This document shows, one piece after another, positions 1 through 10,444 of a stretch of 64,000 bases of DNA (position 1 is its first letter; each line of letters opens with the position of its first letter). The position numbers were made by a program, and so were the translations under genes. This DNA is from Epilithonimonas tenax DSM 16811 (GTDB taxonomy: Bacteria; Bacteroidota; Bacteroidia; Flavobacteriales; Weeksellaceae): the NCBI RefSeq assembly GCF_000428485.1, contig NZ_AUAA01000005.1, forward strand, positions 62,001 through 126,000, written 5' to 3'. The notes beneath the pieces were generated by a model, which searched no databases, was not told where the DNA came from, and saw nothing but the letters and a program-made list of their open reading frames with translations.

Positions 1-119
1 CCCCATTTTCCATTCTCGTATTCACAAATTATCATATGATCTATAAAAGTATTCCCGAATGAGAAATTACTGGGATCAAATGTAGAAATTCTTGGGTTTG
101 AAGATTTTTGGATTATCAT
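1..119 (-). CDS. ilvE: Branched-chain amino-acid aminotransferase, N-terminal fragment
   Basis: Only the first 39 codons are in the window; the gene continues beyond base 1. Reading the minus strand from the ATG at 119, the peptide starts MIIQKSSNPRISTFDP and continues through FGNTFIDHMIICEYENGKW. I recognise this as the N-terminus of flavobacterial IlvE, a PLP enzyme that moves amino groups between 2-oxoglutarate/glutamate and Leu, Ile and Val in the cytoplasm. It is divergent from mnmD, an arrangement I recall from related genomes. The catalytic lysine lies outside the window, so the assignment rests on the N-terminal match alone. Confidence 0.75.
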   Translation of the reverse strand, partial: MIIQKSSNPRISTFDPSNFSFGNTFIDHMIICEYENGKW

Positions 120-144
120 TTTTTAAATTTTAATTGAGGTATTA

Positions 145-190
145 CAAATATATAATAATTATTTAATAATAAAAATTTAGTTTAAATTTG
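145..190. promoter_or_regulatory. Divergent promoter region ilvE / mnmD
   Basis: Two matches to the Bacteroidota -7 box TAnnTTTG face away from each other. TATATTTG on the minus strand (145-152) would serve ilvE, and TAAATTTG on the plus strand (183-190) would serve mnmD about 14 nt before its TTG start. No clear -33 TTG was found at the usual spacing for either, so both are motif matches only. Confidence 0.45.
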
Positions 191-203
191 TAAAAAAAAT
201 AAT

Positions 204-878
204 TTGAAAAGAGAATTGGTAGAGACAAATGATGGAAGTAAAACCCTTTTAATCAATGATTTGGGAGAAACTTACCATTCAAAACATGGAGCGCTTCAGG
301 AAGCAATCCATGTATTTATCAATAATGGACTTAATCTGATAAATACTTGCGAAATTAATATTTTAGAACTCGGTTTTGGAACAGGTCTTAATCTTTTAGT
401 GACAATTGATGAATATTTGAAAAATAATAAAAATCAGAAAATCAATTATTTTGGAATAGAAAAATATCCGATTTTTTTTGAAGAAGCGTCAGAACTTGCC
501 TATTCCGAATTATTTTCGACAGATTTTGTAAAAGAGTTGTCTCTGAAAATCCACGAGTTAGATTGGGAAACCTCTAATGAGTTAACGACTTGTTTTAGCC
601 TAAAAAAAATAAAAAAGGACTTTTTTGATTTGAAGGCCACAGATCTTCCGCTGATTGATCTTGTTTATTTCGATTGTTTTGGCGCCAGAGTGCAGCCAGA
701 TCTTTGGGAAATGGAACTGTTAGAAATCGTAGCTTCTAAGATGAGATCAGGATCTTTACTGACAACCTACTCATCCAAAGGAAGTGTACGAAGAAATCTG
801 ATTGAATTAGGTTTTGAAGTGGAAAAAAAACAAGGCCCTCCGGGAAAAAGAGAAATGATGATTGCCTGGAAAAAATAA
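204..878 (+). CDS. mnmD: tRNA 5-methylaminomethyl-2-thiouridine methyltransferase (MnmD/DUF752)
   Basis: This is a stand-alone MnmD domain of 224 aa that would use S-adenosylmethionine to methylate the wobble uridine (nm5 to mnm5) of certain tRNAs. In gammaproteobacteria the same domain is fused to the MnmC oxidase; here the oxidase half is absent, as is usual in Bacteroidota. The SAM-binding loop is visible as LELGFGTGLNLL (54-65), and the family's acidic motif appears as YFDCFGARVQPDLW (155-168). The start is TTG at 204, placed 14 nt after a TAAATTTG box; no ATG upstream stays in frame. The gene stands alone, divergent from ilvE. Confidence 0.85.
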   Translation: MKRELVETNDGSKTLLINDLGETYHSKHGALQEAIHVFINNGLNLINTCEINILELGFGTGLNLLVTIDEYLKNNKNQKINYFGIEKYPIFFEEASELAYSELFSTDFVKELSLKIHELDWETSNELTTCFSLKKIKKDFFDLKATDLPLIDLVYFDCFGARVQPDLWEMELLEIVASKMRSGSLLTTYSSKGSVRRNLIELGFEVEKKQGPPGKREMMIAWKK

Positions 879-911
879 TTTTACATAAATTAGTAACGCC
901 AATTGACAGCT

Positions 912-1328
912 ATGATAGATAAGATCAACATCCGTGTTTATGCACTTTGTATAAAAGATAACAAGATTCTAGCACTGCACGAGGAATATGCAGGAGATTT
1001 CCTCGTCAAATTACCTGGAGGCGGTCTGGAATTTGGCGAAAGCACTATCGAGTGTCTGAAACGTGAGTTTCAGGAGGAGCTTAATATTGATATTAATGTC
1101 ACCGGACATTTCTACACGCAAGATGACTTTCTTGTTTCAAGGTTTCGGGATAACGAACAACTGATCACCATTTATTATCTGGCAGAAATCCTAAATGAGG
1201 AAGATCTTCTGATCCTGGATCCTTGTATAGAAAAGACGGAATGGTTTGCTTTGGATGGCGGGAATCCTTTTCAGCTACCCATTGATAAACGTGTTTTTGA
1301 TATGGCAAAAGAAAAATTCCTGAAATAA
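912..1328 (+). CDS. Nudix hydrolase
   Basis: A 138-aa cytoplasmic protein with a Nudix box at residues 37-59: GGLEFGE, seven residues, then REFQEEL. It provides the Mg2+-binding glutamates for hydrolysing a nucleoside diphosphate linked to another moiety. The glycine near the end of the box is Asn58. I start the gene at the ATG at 912; the in-frame TTG at 903 would only add MTA. The length and single-domain layout fit house-cleaning or ADP-ribose/NDP-sugar type Nudix proteins, but the substrate cannot be read from the sequence. It follows mnmD after about 33 nt and may be cotranscribed; it converges with the glycosyltransferase gene. Confidence 0.85.
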   Translation: MIDKINIRVYALCIKDNKILALHEEYAGDFLVKLPGGGLEFGESTIECLKREFQEELNIDINVTGHFYTQDDFLVSRFRDNEQLITIYYLAEILNEEDLLILDPCIEKTEWFALDGGNPFQLPIDKRVFDMAKEKFLK

Positions 1329-1376
1329 GCTTCCTGAATTTTTACGAGTTAGATTCAATCAGGCTTCGTTAGAACA

Positions 1377-2450
1377 TTATAAATTCCAAAGCAAATCTTC
1401 ATATTTTTTCAGAATAATATCTTTAGAAAAACGAGATTTGATAGAAGTTTTGATGTCTTCTTTGTTACCGTTTCTGTGTACAACGTGCTTTATTTTTTCA
1501 GCAAAATCATCGTAGTCTTCAATATTTGCAATTTCTCCGTTGACTTGGTTAATGATTATTTCATCAATTCCGCCAGGACAATTGTTGGCGAGCGCGTAAA
1601 CACCACAGGTTCCGGCTTCCAAAAGTACATTGGGGAAACCCTCATATCTGGAAGAGAGAATGAAAAGATCAGCAAATTTGAGATACTGGTAAGGGTTGCT
1701 TTTCCTGCCGTGAAACATAACGTGATCCAGACCCAACATTTCTTTCATTTGCAGAAGCAATTCTTTGTCTTTCCCGTCACCCAGGATATGCAAAAGAATA
1801 TTTTGATTTTTGAGACGTGAAAAAACTTTCAACAAATTATCAAAACCCTTTCTGGCAGATAGATTCCCGATAGCAACGACGTGCTTGTATTGCGGAGAAA
1901 AGTCGGCAGGTCTTTCGGATTGCTCCAGTTTTTCTTCAATAAAATCTACATCAACCGGATTATTTATTTTCACTAGTTTATTTTTCCTTATCCCAAAATT
2001 ATCAATCAGATCTATCGCCATATCATTGCTTTGCGCTATGATTCTTTCGTAACTGTTATAAAACTTGTAAAAAAATCTGATTTCTTTTCTGGTAACATGT
2101 TGAGACACAACGTTTGTTTCCCGCGCGATGAATTTTGTCTTCGGGAAAAGTTTTATAAACAAGGACAAGTAAGCATTGACTTCTCCAAATCCGGAAAAAA
2201 CAATATCAGGTTTCCGCCGTTTAATTTCCAAAAGAATCGGCTTTAAGGAATTTCTAATGCGCGGTGTTTTGATATCAATGATCTCAATATCCGGTCTAAG
2301 GAAATCAAGATAAGCACCTTCTTTTCTAAGTAGCAGAATAGATGGTGAGAATTTTTCTCTGGGCAGATGATTCGCAATCGTTGTGATAATACGCTCTGCA
2401 CCGCCGGTTTCCAGATCTGGCAATATGAAAATAATTGATTTTTTCATCAT
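1377..2450 (-). CDS. GT4-family glycosyltransferase
   Basis: A 357-aa GT-B fold glycosyltransferase. The N-terminal domain starts with a hydrophobic strand and the donor/acceptor loop LETGGAERI (about 13-21). The C-terminal Rossmann domain carries HGRKSNPYQYLKFADLF and the E-x7-E signature in EGFPNVLLEA that binds the nucleotide-sugar. Such enzymes build cell-surface polysaccharide or lipid-linked oligosaccharides at the inner face of the membrane; donor and acceptor are unknown. There is no neighbouring polysaccharide cluster, so it looks like a solitary gene. The start could be either of the two leading Met codons (2450 or 2447). Confidence 0.85.
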   Translation of the reverse strand: MMKKSIIFILPDLETGGAERIITTIANHLPREKFSPSILLLRKEGAYLDFLRPDIEIIDIKTPRIRNSLKPILLEIKRRKPDIVFSGFGEVNAYLSLFIKLFPKTKFIARETNVVSQHVTRKEIRFFYKFYNSYERIIAQSNDMAIDLIDNFGIRKNKLVKINNPVDVDFIEEKLEQSERPADFSPQYKHVVAIGNLSARKGFDNLLKVFSRLKNQNILLHILGDGKDKELLLQMKEMLGLDHVMFHGRKSNPYQYLKFADLFILSSRYEGFPNVLLEAGTCGVYALANNCPGGIDEIIINQVNGEIANIEDYDDFAEKIKHVVHRNGNKEDIKTSIKSRFSKDIILKKYEDLLWNL

Positions 2451-2483
2451 TCAAAATTACAAAACCGAATTGATTTTTCAAAT

Positions 2484-2520
2484 AAAATAAAATTGCCAGT
2501 TATTGTCCGGCAATTTTATT
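2484..2520 (-). terminator. Intrinsic terminator of recQ
   Basis: A perfect 13-bp stem (arms 2484-2496 and 2508-2520) with an 11-nt loop lies directly after the recQ stop codon. The 3' arm runs into a T-rich tract on the minus strand. It separates recQ from the downstream glycosyltransferase gene. Confidence 0.8.
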
Positions 2521-2521
2521 T

Positions 2522-4732
2522 TTAATTCGCAATATCACTGATGAATTTGATTCTCAGAATCCTTACCTCCTCATCTGTGAGGTCATCACCATATTCTGCA
2601 AGAAGCGTTTTCATACTGTCGCTTTCTGAGTTTTTCATAAAATCCATAAATTCTTCTACAATATCTTCATCAAAATTCTCATTGACATAATAATCAATAT
2701 TCAGTTTTGTGCCTTGGTAGATGATACTTTCCATTTCGGAAAGCAGATCTGTCATAGATATGTTTTTAGCTTTGGCAATATCCTCCAGATCTATTTTTTT
2801 ATCTGTGTTCTGGATGATGAAAACTTTGTGACTGGATTTGTTTGCCACTTGTTTTATCACTGTATCCTGAGTTCTTTCGATCTCATTTTCTTCAACATAT
2901 TTTTTGATAAATTCCGCAAAGTCTTTACCGTATTTTTTCGCTTTACCTTCGCCCACACCGTAGATTTTTGCTACCTCTTCTACGGAGACCGGATATTGTA
3001 CAGTCATATCTTCCAAGCTCGGATCCATAAAAACTGTGTATGGCGGGATGCCGTATTTTTTGGCAACGGTTTTGCGAAGTTCCTTAAGTTGTCCGAATAA
3101 CACCTGATCCAGACCACCGCCAGCCTGTATCTGCACTTGTTCATTGTCGGCTTTGCTTTTGGATTGTGCAAGGTCATACTCTCTATCTTCGGCAATTTGG
3201 AACGTCAGTTTTGATGTTCCATTGATGACCTCTTGTCCTTTTTCAGAAACTTTCAAAACGCCGTATGTTTCGATGTCTTTTTTAAGATAATCCTGAACAG
3301 TAGCTTGTCTGATGATAGATTTCCAATAATTGTCACTCTCAGATTTTCCAAAACCAAAATATTCCGTCTGTTCCAGTTTGTACGACTTGGTCACAGCGGA
3401 TTCTCTTCCTGTAATCAATGAAATGAGATCCTTGGTTTTGAATTTTTCGCCCAAAACCTTGATCATTTCAAGGACTTTTTTCAGGTCTTTGGTAGCATCT
3501 TTTAAAGTTGGTGGATTTTGAGAATTGTCACACATCAGCGCGCCTTCACCTTTTACGGGATCAAATATCTCTCCAAAGTAATACAGTAAATACTGCCTTC
3601 TGCTCATAGATGTTTCTGCGTATCCAACAACTTCATTCAACAACTGAAGACCAATTTCTCTTTCTGAAACTGGTTTTTGAGCAAGGAATTTTTCAAGCTT
3701 TTCTATGTCTTTCGGATCGTAAAAGGCCAGGCAGTAGCCTTCTCCTCCATCTCTACCAGCACGGCCTGTTTCCTGGTAATAACTTTCCAGAGATTTTGGA
3801 ATGTCATAATGGATGACAAACCGTACATCCGGTTTATCAATTCCCATACCGAATGCGATGGTTGCCACGATGACGTCTGCTTCTTCCATCAAAAATTTGT
3901 CCTGATGCAAAACTCTCGTCTTTTGATCTAGTCCCGCATGATATGGCAAAGCATTAATGCCATTCACCTGCAAAAGCTGAGCAAACTCTTCCACCTTTCT
4001 TCTGCTAAGGCAATAGACGATGCCCGATTTTCCTCTATGCTGATTGATGAATCTTACGATTTCCTTGTCAACATTTACTTTTGGGCGAATCTCATAAAAT
4101 AAATTGGCTCTGTTGAAACTTTCTTTATAAACAAGTGCATTATTCATGCCCAATGTTTTTTGGATATCGTCCTGCACTTTTGGTGTAGCAGTGGCGGTAA
4201 GTGCAATGACGGGAACGTCTGCAATTTTATCAATAATACCTTTCAGGTTTCTGTATTCCGGGCGGAAATCGTGTCCCCATTCCGAGATGCAGTGCGCTTC
4301 GTCAATAGCCACGAATGAGATCTGAACATTTTTCAGAAAGTCAACATATTCTTCTTTGATTAATGATTCCGGCGCTACGTAAAGTAGTTTGGTTTTACCG
4401 GCAGTGATGTCGTCCATCACCTGCTTGGTCTGGGTTTTATTAAGAGAGGAATTAAGGACATGAGCCACGCCCTCATCAGAAGAAAGTCCATTGACAGCAT
4501 CTACCTGATTTTTCATCAAAGCAATCAATGGAGATACCACGATGGCAGTTCCTCCAGAAATAAGCGCTGGTAATTGATAACAAAGTGATTTTCCACCGCC
4601 AGTTGGCATAAGAACAAACACATCTTTACCATCTAACAGTTCAGTGATGATTTGCTCTTGTTGGCCTTTAAATTTAGAAAATCCAAAATATTTTTTGAGT
4701 TCGGCAGATAAGTTGATGTCTTTTGTGTCCAT
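2522..4732 (-). CDS. recQ: ATP-dependent DNA helicase RecQ
   Basis: A 736-aa superfamily-2 3'-5' DNA helicase for recombination and fork repair. Visible motifs are the Walker [15 protein letters not shown] (Lys49), the DEAH box (144-147) followed by [11 protein letters not shown], the motif [12 protein letters not shown], and an RQC/winged-helix region. An HRDC-like domain lies around residues 535-620 ([20 protein letters not shown]), followed by a further C-terminal extension. Oddly, the RQC zinc site has nearly vanished: where E. coli RecQ has four Cys, this protein has [13 protein letters not shown] and [11 protein letters not shown], leaving one Cys. I believe this is a lineage trait of flavobacterial RecQ rather than damage. 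The gene is monocistronic and divergent from kdsD. Confidence 0.95.
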   Translation of the reverse strand: MDTKDINLSAELKKYFGFSKFKGQQEQIITELLDGKDVFVLMPTGGGKSLCYQLPALISGGTAIVVSPLIALMKNQVDAVNGLSSDEGVAHVLNSSLNKTQTKQVMDDITAGKTKLLYVAPESLIKEEYVDFLKNVQISFVAIDEAHCISEWGHDFRPEYRNLKGIIDKIADVPVIALTATATPKVQDDIQKTLGMNNALVYKESFNRANLFYEIRPKVNVDKEIVRFINQHRGKSGIVYCLSRRKVEEFAQLLQVNGINALPYHAGLDQKTRVLHQDKFLMEEADVIVATIAFGMGIDKPDVRFVIHYDIPKSLESYYQETGRAGRDGGEGYCLAFYDPKDIEKLEKFLAQKPVSEREIGLQLLNEVVGYAETSMSRRQYLLYYFGEIFDPVKGEGALMCDNSQNPPTLKDATKDLKKVLEMIKVLGEKFKTKDLISLITGRESAVTKSYKLEQTEYFGFGKSESDNYWKSIIRQATVQDYLKKDIETYGVLKVSEKGQEVINGTSKLTFQIAEDREYDLAQSKSKADNEQVQIQAGGGLDQVLFGQLKELRKTVAKKYGIPPYTVFMDPSLEDMTVQYPVSVEEVAKIYGVGEGKAKKYGKDFAEFIKKYVEENEIERTQDTVIKQVANKSSHKVFIIQNTDKKIDLEDIAKAKNISMTDLLSEMESIIYQGTKLNIDYYVNENFDEDIVEEFMDFMKNSESDSMKTLLAEYGDDLTDEEVRILRIKFISDIAN

Positions 4733-4911
4733 CCTTTGATATAGTTTGCTAAATTTGCATATAATTACAGGTTATACAAATTATTGATAATAATTTTTGT
4801 TGTTTTTTTAGATAAAAAAATGAAGCCTAAACTTCATTTCGTAATTTCAAATTATGGAAGTGAAGATACAAAATTAATATTATTAAAAAAAATAATAAAA
4901 CATTTTAAATT

Positions 4912-5871
4912 TTGGACCCAAAAGAAATTCTGTTTAATGCGCATCAGGCGCTAGATATTGAAATAAATGAACTTACAAACCTCAGAAATCGCCTGAACGA
5001 CAGTTTTGTAAAGAGTGTTATAGCGATCAACGAGATCAAAGGGAAATTGATTGTTGTAGGGATCGGAAAGTCTGCGCATGTGGCCAATAAGATTGTTGCC
5101 ACCCTTAATTCTACCGGGACACCTTCCCAATTCCTTCACGCAGCCGAGGCCATCCACGGTGATCTTGGAGTGATTCAAAAACAGGATATTGTTCTTTGTA
5201 TTTCCTATTCGGGCAACTCACCGGAGATTGTTAATATTCTACCTTTTTTGAAAACATATTCTACCGCGCTAATTGCTATGACTGGCAATATAGAAAGCAA
5301 ATTAGCAAAAGCAGCAGATATTATTCTCAACACACACGTCAACAATGAAGCTTGTCCTAACAAACTTGCTCCAACAAGTTCTACAACAGTACAAATGGCG
5401 CTAGGAGATGCTTTGGCAGTTTGCCTGATGGATCTGAAAGATTTCAAGGAAGTCGATTTTGCGAAGTTTCATCCGGGTGGAAGTCTTGGTAAAAATCTAA
5501 CTGCAAAAGTGGAACAATTTGTTTCGAAAAATAAACCGGAAGTGGATCTTGATGCTTCTGTGAGAGATGTGATTATCTCTGTAAGTGGATCCAAACACGG
5601 CATTACTGTGGTTGTAGAAAAGGGCGAAATAATGGGTGTGATTACAGATGGCGACATCCGCAGAATGCTTCTGAATCAGGATGATATATCTAAAGTGAAA
5701 GCGTCTGACATTATTAGTAAAAATCCTAAAACCATTGATAAAAACCAACTGGCAAAAGAGGCGATGAAGATCTTAAAAGAATTCAATATCGGGCAATTGG
5801 TTGTCACGGAAGAAAATCTGTACTTTGGCATCATAGATATCCATAAATTGCTGGACGAAGGAATAAATTAA
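4912..5871 (+). CDS. kdsD: D-arabinose 5-phosphate isomerase, KpsF/GutQ family
   Basis: A 319-aa protein with a sugar-isomerase (SIS) domain (about 35-190) and two CBS domains (about 205-319). It interconverts ribulose 5-phosphate and arabinose 5-phosphate, the first step to Kdo for lipopolysaccharide. Family motifs seen are GIGKSAHVANKIVATLNSTGTPSQFLHAAEAIHGDLG, with the SIS glycine loop and the family His, and CISYSGNSPEIV. The start is TTG at 4912; no in-frame ATG lies near it. It is followed 76 nt later by tatC. The symbol is by family; GutQ-type paralogues cannot be excluded. Confidence 0.88.
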   Translation: MDPKEILFNAHQALDIEINELTNLRNRLNDSFVKSVIAINEIKGKLIVVGIGKSAHVANKIVATLNSTGTPSQFLHAAEAIHGDLGVIQKQDIVLCISYSGNSPEIVNILPFLKTYSTALIAMTGNIESKLAKAADIILNTHVNNEACPNKLAPTSSTTVQMALGDALAVCLMDLKDFKEVDFAKFHPGGSLGKNLTAKVEQFVSKNKPEVDLDASVRDVIISVSGSKHGITVVVEKGEIMGVITDGDIRRMLLNQDDISKVKASDIISKNPKTIDKNQLAKEAMKILKEFNIGQLVVTEENLYFGIIDIHKLLDEGIN

Positions 5872-5917
5872 ATTGGCCTGCTTTAGCATATCAGGTTCTA
5901 AAAAGCAGATTTAAAAA

Positions 5918-5931
5918 TTATTGATCAATAA
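5918..5931. repeat. 14-bp palindrome before tatC
   Basis: TTATTGATCAATAA is a perfect palindrome in the 76-nt gap between kdsD and tatC. It is part of an A+T-rich stretch that also reads loosely as 7-bp repeats (ATCAATA, ATCATTT, ATAAATA). It may be an operator or just low-complexity sequence. Confidence 0.3.
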
Positions 5932-5947
5932 TCATTTATAAATAACA

Positions 5948-6775
5948 ATGAGTGAACAAAAAGAAATGTCCTTTCTTGGGCATATTGGAGAGTTAAGATC
6001 GCATTTGGTAAGATCTATTTTAGCCATCATTATTCTGGCAATTGTGGTCGGATTTAATATCAATTGGGTGATGGATCATATTTTTTTCGGTCCCACCAGA
6101 AGTGATTTTTTCACTTTTAAAGTTGTGAATCATTTTTCCAGAGAGATCACGGGTGCTGACAGTTTTATATTACCTGCCAAGTTCAGCGTTCAGCAGAAGC
6201 AATTATTCCAACAGTTCAACGTGATGATGGCGGTTTCCATTTTTTCAGGTATCGTTTTGGCTTTTCCTTACATCGTTTGGGAAATTTGGAGGTTTATCAG
6301 TCCGGCATTGATGCCAGCTGAAAGAAAAAACTCAATTTTTTATATCAATTCTGTTTGGATCCTTTTTATGCTTGGGGTTATGACGGGTTATTTTTTGATC
6401 CTGCCTTTCGCAATTAATTTCGGATTACTTTTCAAAGTATCTGATAATATTGTTCAGTTATTTGACTTGTCAGATTACACGACTCTATTCTTACAGGTAA
6501 CGATGGGCATGGGTGTTGTTTTCCTTTTTCCGATTGCAGTTTACATCCTCACCTCCATTGGTGTTTTAACGCCTCAATTCCTGAGAACATACAGACGTCA
6601 CGCTATCGTTTTGATTATGGTGGTTGCTGCCATTATCACCCCTGCTGATGTTTTGAGTATGATGGCTGCGGCGCTACCACTGGTTTTGCTTTATGAGATC
6701 AGTGTCATCATGTCGAATGTGATTTACAAGAAGATGCAGAAAAAAAATCTAAATAAAGATCTTACGAAACTGTAA
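5948..6775 (+). CDS. tatC: Twin-arginine translocase subunit TatC
   Basis: A 275-aa integral membrane protein, the receptor subunit that recognises RR signal peptides and exports folded proteins across the inner membrane. The N-terminal family signature is present as FLGHIGELRSHL, and six hydrophobic segments follow: about 20-40, 90-115, 135-160, 180-205, 215-235 and 237-258. The conserved polar residue clusters between TM1 and TM2 are retained. tatA is not in the window. It follows kdsD by 76 nt and ends at a clear terminator. Confidence 0.95.
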   Translation: MSEQKEMSFLGHIGELRSHLVRSILAIIILAIVVGFNINWVMDHIFFGPTRSDFFTFKVVNHFSREITGADSFILPAKFSVQQKQLFQQFNVMMAVSIFSGIVLAFPYIVWEIWRFISPALMPAERKNSIFYINSVWILFMLGVMTGYFLILPFAINFGLLFKVSDNIVQLFDLSDYTTLFLQVTMGMGVVFLFPIAVYILTSIGVLTPQFLRTYRRHAIVLIMVVAAIITPADVLSMMAAALPLVLLYEISVIMSNVIYKKMQKKNLNKDLTKL

Positions 6776-6800
6776 AAGATTAAAAATATAAAATGAAAGT

Positions 6801-6830
6801 CAGCAATGTAGTCTATTGCTGATTTTTTTT
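6801..6830 (+). terminator. Terminator after tatC
   Basis: CAGCAAT (6801-6807) and ATTGCTG (6815-6821) form a 7-bp stem followed by eight T residues. Confidence 0.8.
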
Positions 6831-7230
6831 GACTAAAAAATTAACTCGGATTATCCTGTCTTACTTCCTTTATGATGCTACCAAGTAATGCATCTCTATT
6901 ACAAAGAGTGGACGCACTATTCTTTTAAGGTGCAAATTGAAGAACATCATGTTTTCCTTGAATCAAACACAGATAACATGCTGTTAAAATTTGATTACCA
7001 TCTACCAGCACTTTGTTTATAACCATAAGCGTATCAGATACCCACGCTCTTTTCTATCTTTTATATGCAGGAATGGTTAGAAATAATTCCTAACATTAAT
7101 TGTAACCCATTCAGGAAAAAAGAGCTTTTTTTAACAAATCATTTTTCTTACTTATTAAAAATAAAACTGAGATCATTCTCTGATAATATCTTATAATAAT
7201 TAATGTTTTTTCTAAATCTCCATAACATAA
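6831..7230. other. 400-bp gap without a confident gene
   Basis: No convincing gene lies here. A 44-codon plus-strand frame (6888-7022, starting MHLYYKEWTHYSFK) has no obvious promoter or relative. A 42-codon minus-strand open stretch (6925-7053) overlaps it, reads smoothly (VINKVLVDGNQILTACYL) and ends in a stop. One of the two may be a remnant of a longer gene, but I cannot assign either. Confidence 0.3.
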
Positions 7231-7267
7231 AAAAAAACGGGAAATCTAAATTAGATAGATTTCCCGT
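7231..7267 (-). terminator. Terminator of tpx
   Basis: The 11-bp stem (7237-7247 with 7257-7267, ACGGGAAATCT / AGATTTCCCGT) is followed on the minus strand by a run of seven T residues. Confidence 0.85.
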
Positions 7268-7291
7268 CGTGATTGATAAAATATGGTAGAA

Positions 7292-7789
7292 TTACTTCAA
7301 AGCATTAATTGCTTCTGTATAATTTGGCTCCTGTCCTATTTCCGGAACTTGCTCTGTGTAAATCACTTTTCCTGTCTCGTCCAAAGCCACAACAGCTCTG
7401 CTCAACAAACCTCTCAATGGAGAGTCGCTAAGCGTTACGCCATAGTCTTCTCCGAAATTTCCACGGAAATCTGAAAGGATCTCTACATTATCCAGACCTT
7501 CTGCTGCACAAAATCTATTAAGCGCAAAAGGTAGATCTCTGGAAACATTGATTACCACAGTGTTTTCCAATGAACCAGCTTCCTTGTTGAATTCTCTTGC
7601 AGATGCTGCACAAACACCAGTGTCGATGCTTGGGAAGATATTTAACAACACTTTTTTCCCTGTATAATCAGCCAGGTGCTTTTCTGAAAGATCCGCACCA
7701 ACCAGTGTAAATTCCTGAGCGATAGTTCCAACTTCCGGCAAATCGCCAACGGTATTAATAGGATTTCCTTTGAATGTAATTTGTGACAT
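7292..7789 (-). CDS. tpx: Thiol peroxidase (2-Cys peroxiredoxin Tpx)
   Basis: A 165-aa peroxiredoxin that reduces hydrogen peroxide and alkyl hydroperoxides using thioredoxin. The peroxidatic cysteine is Cys60 in PSIDTGVCAASAREFN, and the resolving cysteine is Cys94 in NRFCAAEGLDNV, the spacing typical of Tpx. The full-length family protein is present without a signal peptide, so it is cytoplasmic. It is monocistronic, with a good Bacteroidota promoter upstream and its own terminator. No OxyR gene is near. Confidence 0.95.
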   Translation of the reverse strand: MSQITFKGNPINTVGDLPEVGTIAQEFTLVGADLSEKHLADYTGKKVLLNIFPSIDTGVCAASAREFNKEAGSLENTVVINVSRDLPFALNRFCAAEGLDNVEILSDFRGNFGEDYGVTLSDSPLRGLLSRAVVALDETGKVIYTEQVPEIGQEPNYTEAINALK

Positions 7790-7811
7790 TGTTTTCTGTA
7801 ATTTATTTTTT

Positions 7812-7843
7812 CAAAGTTAATGGTTGATTTCTGAATTCTCAAA
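7812..7843 (-). promoter_or_regulatory. tpx promoter
   Basis: On the minus strand TTTG (7840-7843) is followed after 20 nt by TAACTTTG (7812-7819), a complete match to the flavobacterial -33/-7 promoter. It lies 22 nt upstream of the tpx ATG. Confidence 0.7.
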
Positions 7844-7949
7844 CAATTAATTCCACTTTAATAAAATTTAACTTTTAGGCGTAATTTAAAAAACAATTAA
7901 TCCATTTTTAAACAAAAATCACCTTTCAGCTATCAAGAAATCATTATAA

Positions 7950-10214
<2,265 letters not shown>

Positions 10215-10233
10215 ACCGTGTTAAATATTACAT

Positions 10234-10264
10234 AAAACCCTCGGCAAATGTTGAGGGTTTTGTG
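10234..10264 (+). terminator. Terminator of icd
   Basis: AAAACCCTC (10234-10242) pairs with GAGGGTTTT (10253-10261), followed by a T-rich stretch. A dispersed structured element begins 17 nt further on. Confidence 0.8.
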
Positions 10265-10280
10265 TTTTAACTCTATTTTT

Positions 10281-10370
10281 GGGCAGCTATTTCCGTCTTC
10301 CGCTCCCAATCTTTTTTCCCTCGCCTATGCCAGCGCAAAAAAAGGATTTCCGCTCAAGCCGGGCTGCTAT
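10281..10370 (+). repeat. Dispersed structured element, copy A
   Basis: This is the shortest copy of a five-member intergenic family. Outer stem GCAGC (10283-10287) pairs with GCTGC (10363-10367). The shared 5' block TTCCGTCTTCCGCTCCC is followed by a T run, and an A run is followed by the shared 3' block TTCCGCTCAAGCCGGG. Here the pair next to the T/A runs reads AATC...GATT, where other copies have GC...GC, a compensating difference. The apical part is only about 19 nt. It lies between icd and the TonB-plug-like gene. Confidence 0.8.
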
Positions 10371-10395
10371 CATTCAATGGTATAAAATATTGTAA

Positions 10396-10436
10396 ATTAT
10401 TCATTGATAATTTATAACTCATAATTAATTATAAGC
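10396..10436. repeat. Weak heptamer array upstream of the plug-domain gene
   Basis: The A+T-rich leader can be divided into 7-bp units ATTGATA / ATTTATA / ACTCATA / ATTAATT from 10403. It resembles the clearer heptamer arrays elsewhere in the window, but low complexity makes this example uncertain. Confidence 0.4.
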
Positions 10437-10444
10437 TTTTTGAT

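Noticed and set aside
1329-1376. Terminator between the Nudix and glycosyltransferase genes
   Set aside because: CCTGA/TCAGG pairing is short with a large loop and no T run.
10281-10370. Dispersed element as a simple bidirectional terminator
   Set aside because: icd already has its own terminator, a copy lies inside the trp operon, and long conserved strands outside the T/A runs are unnecessary for termination.
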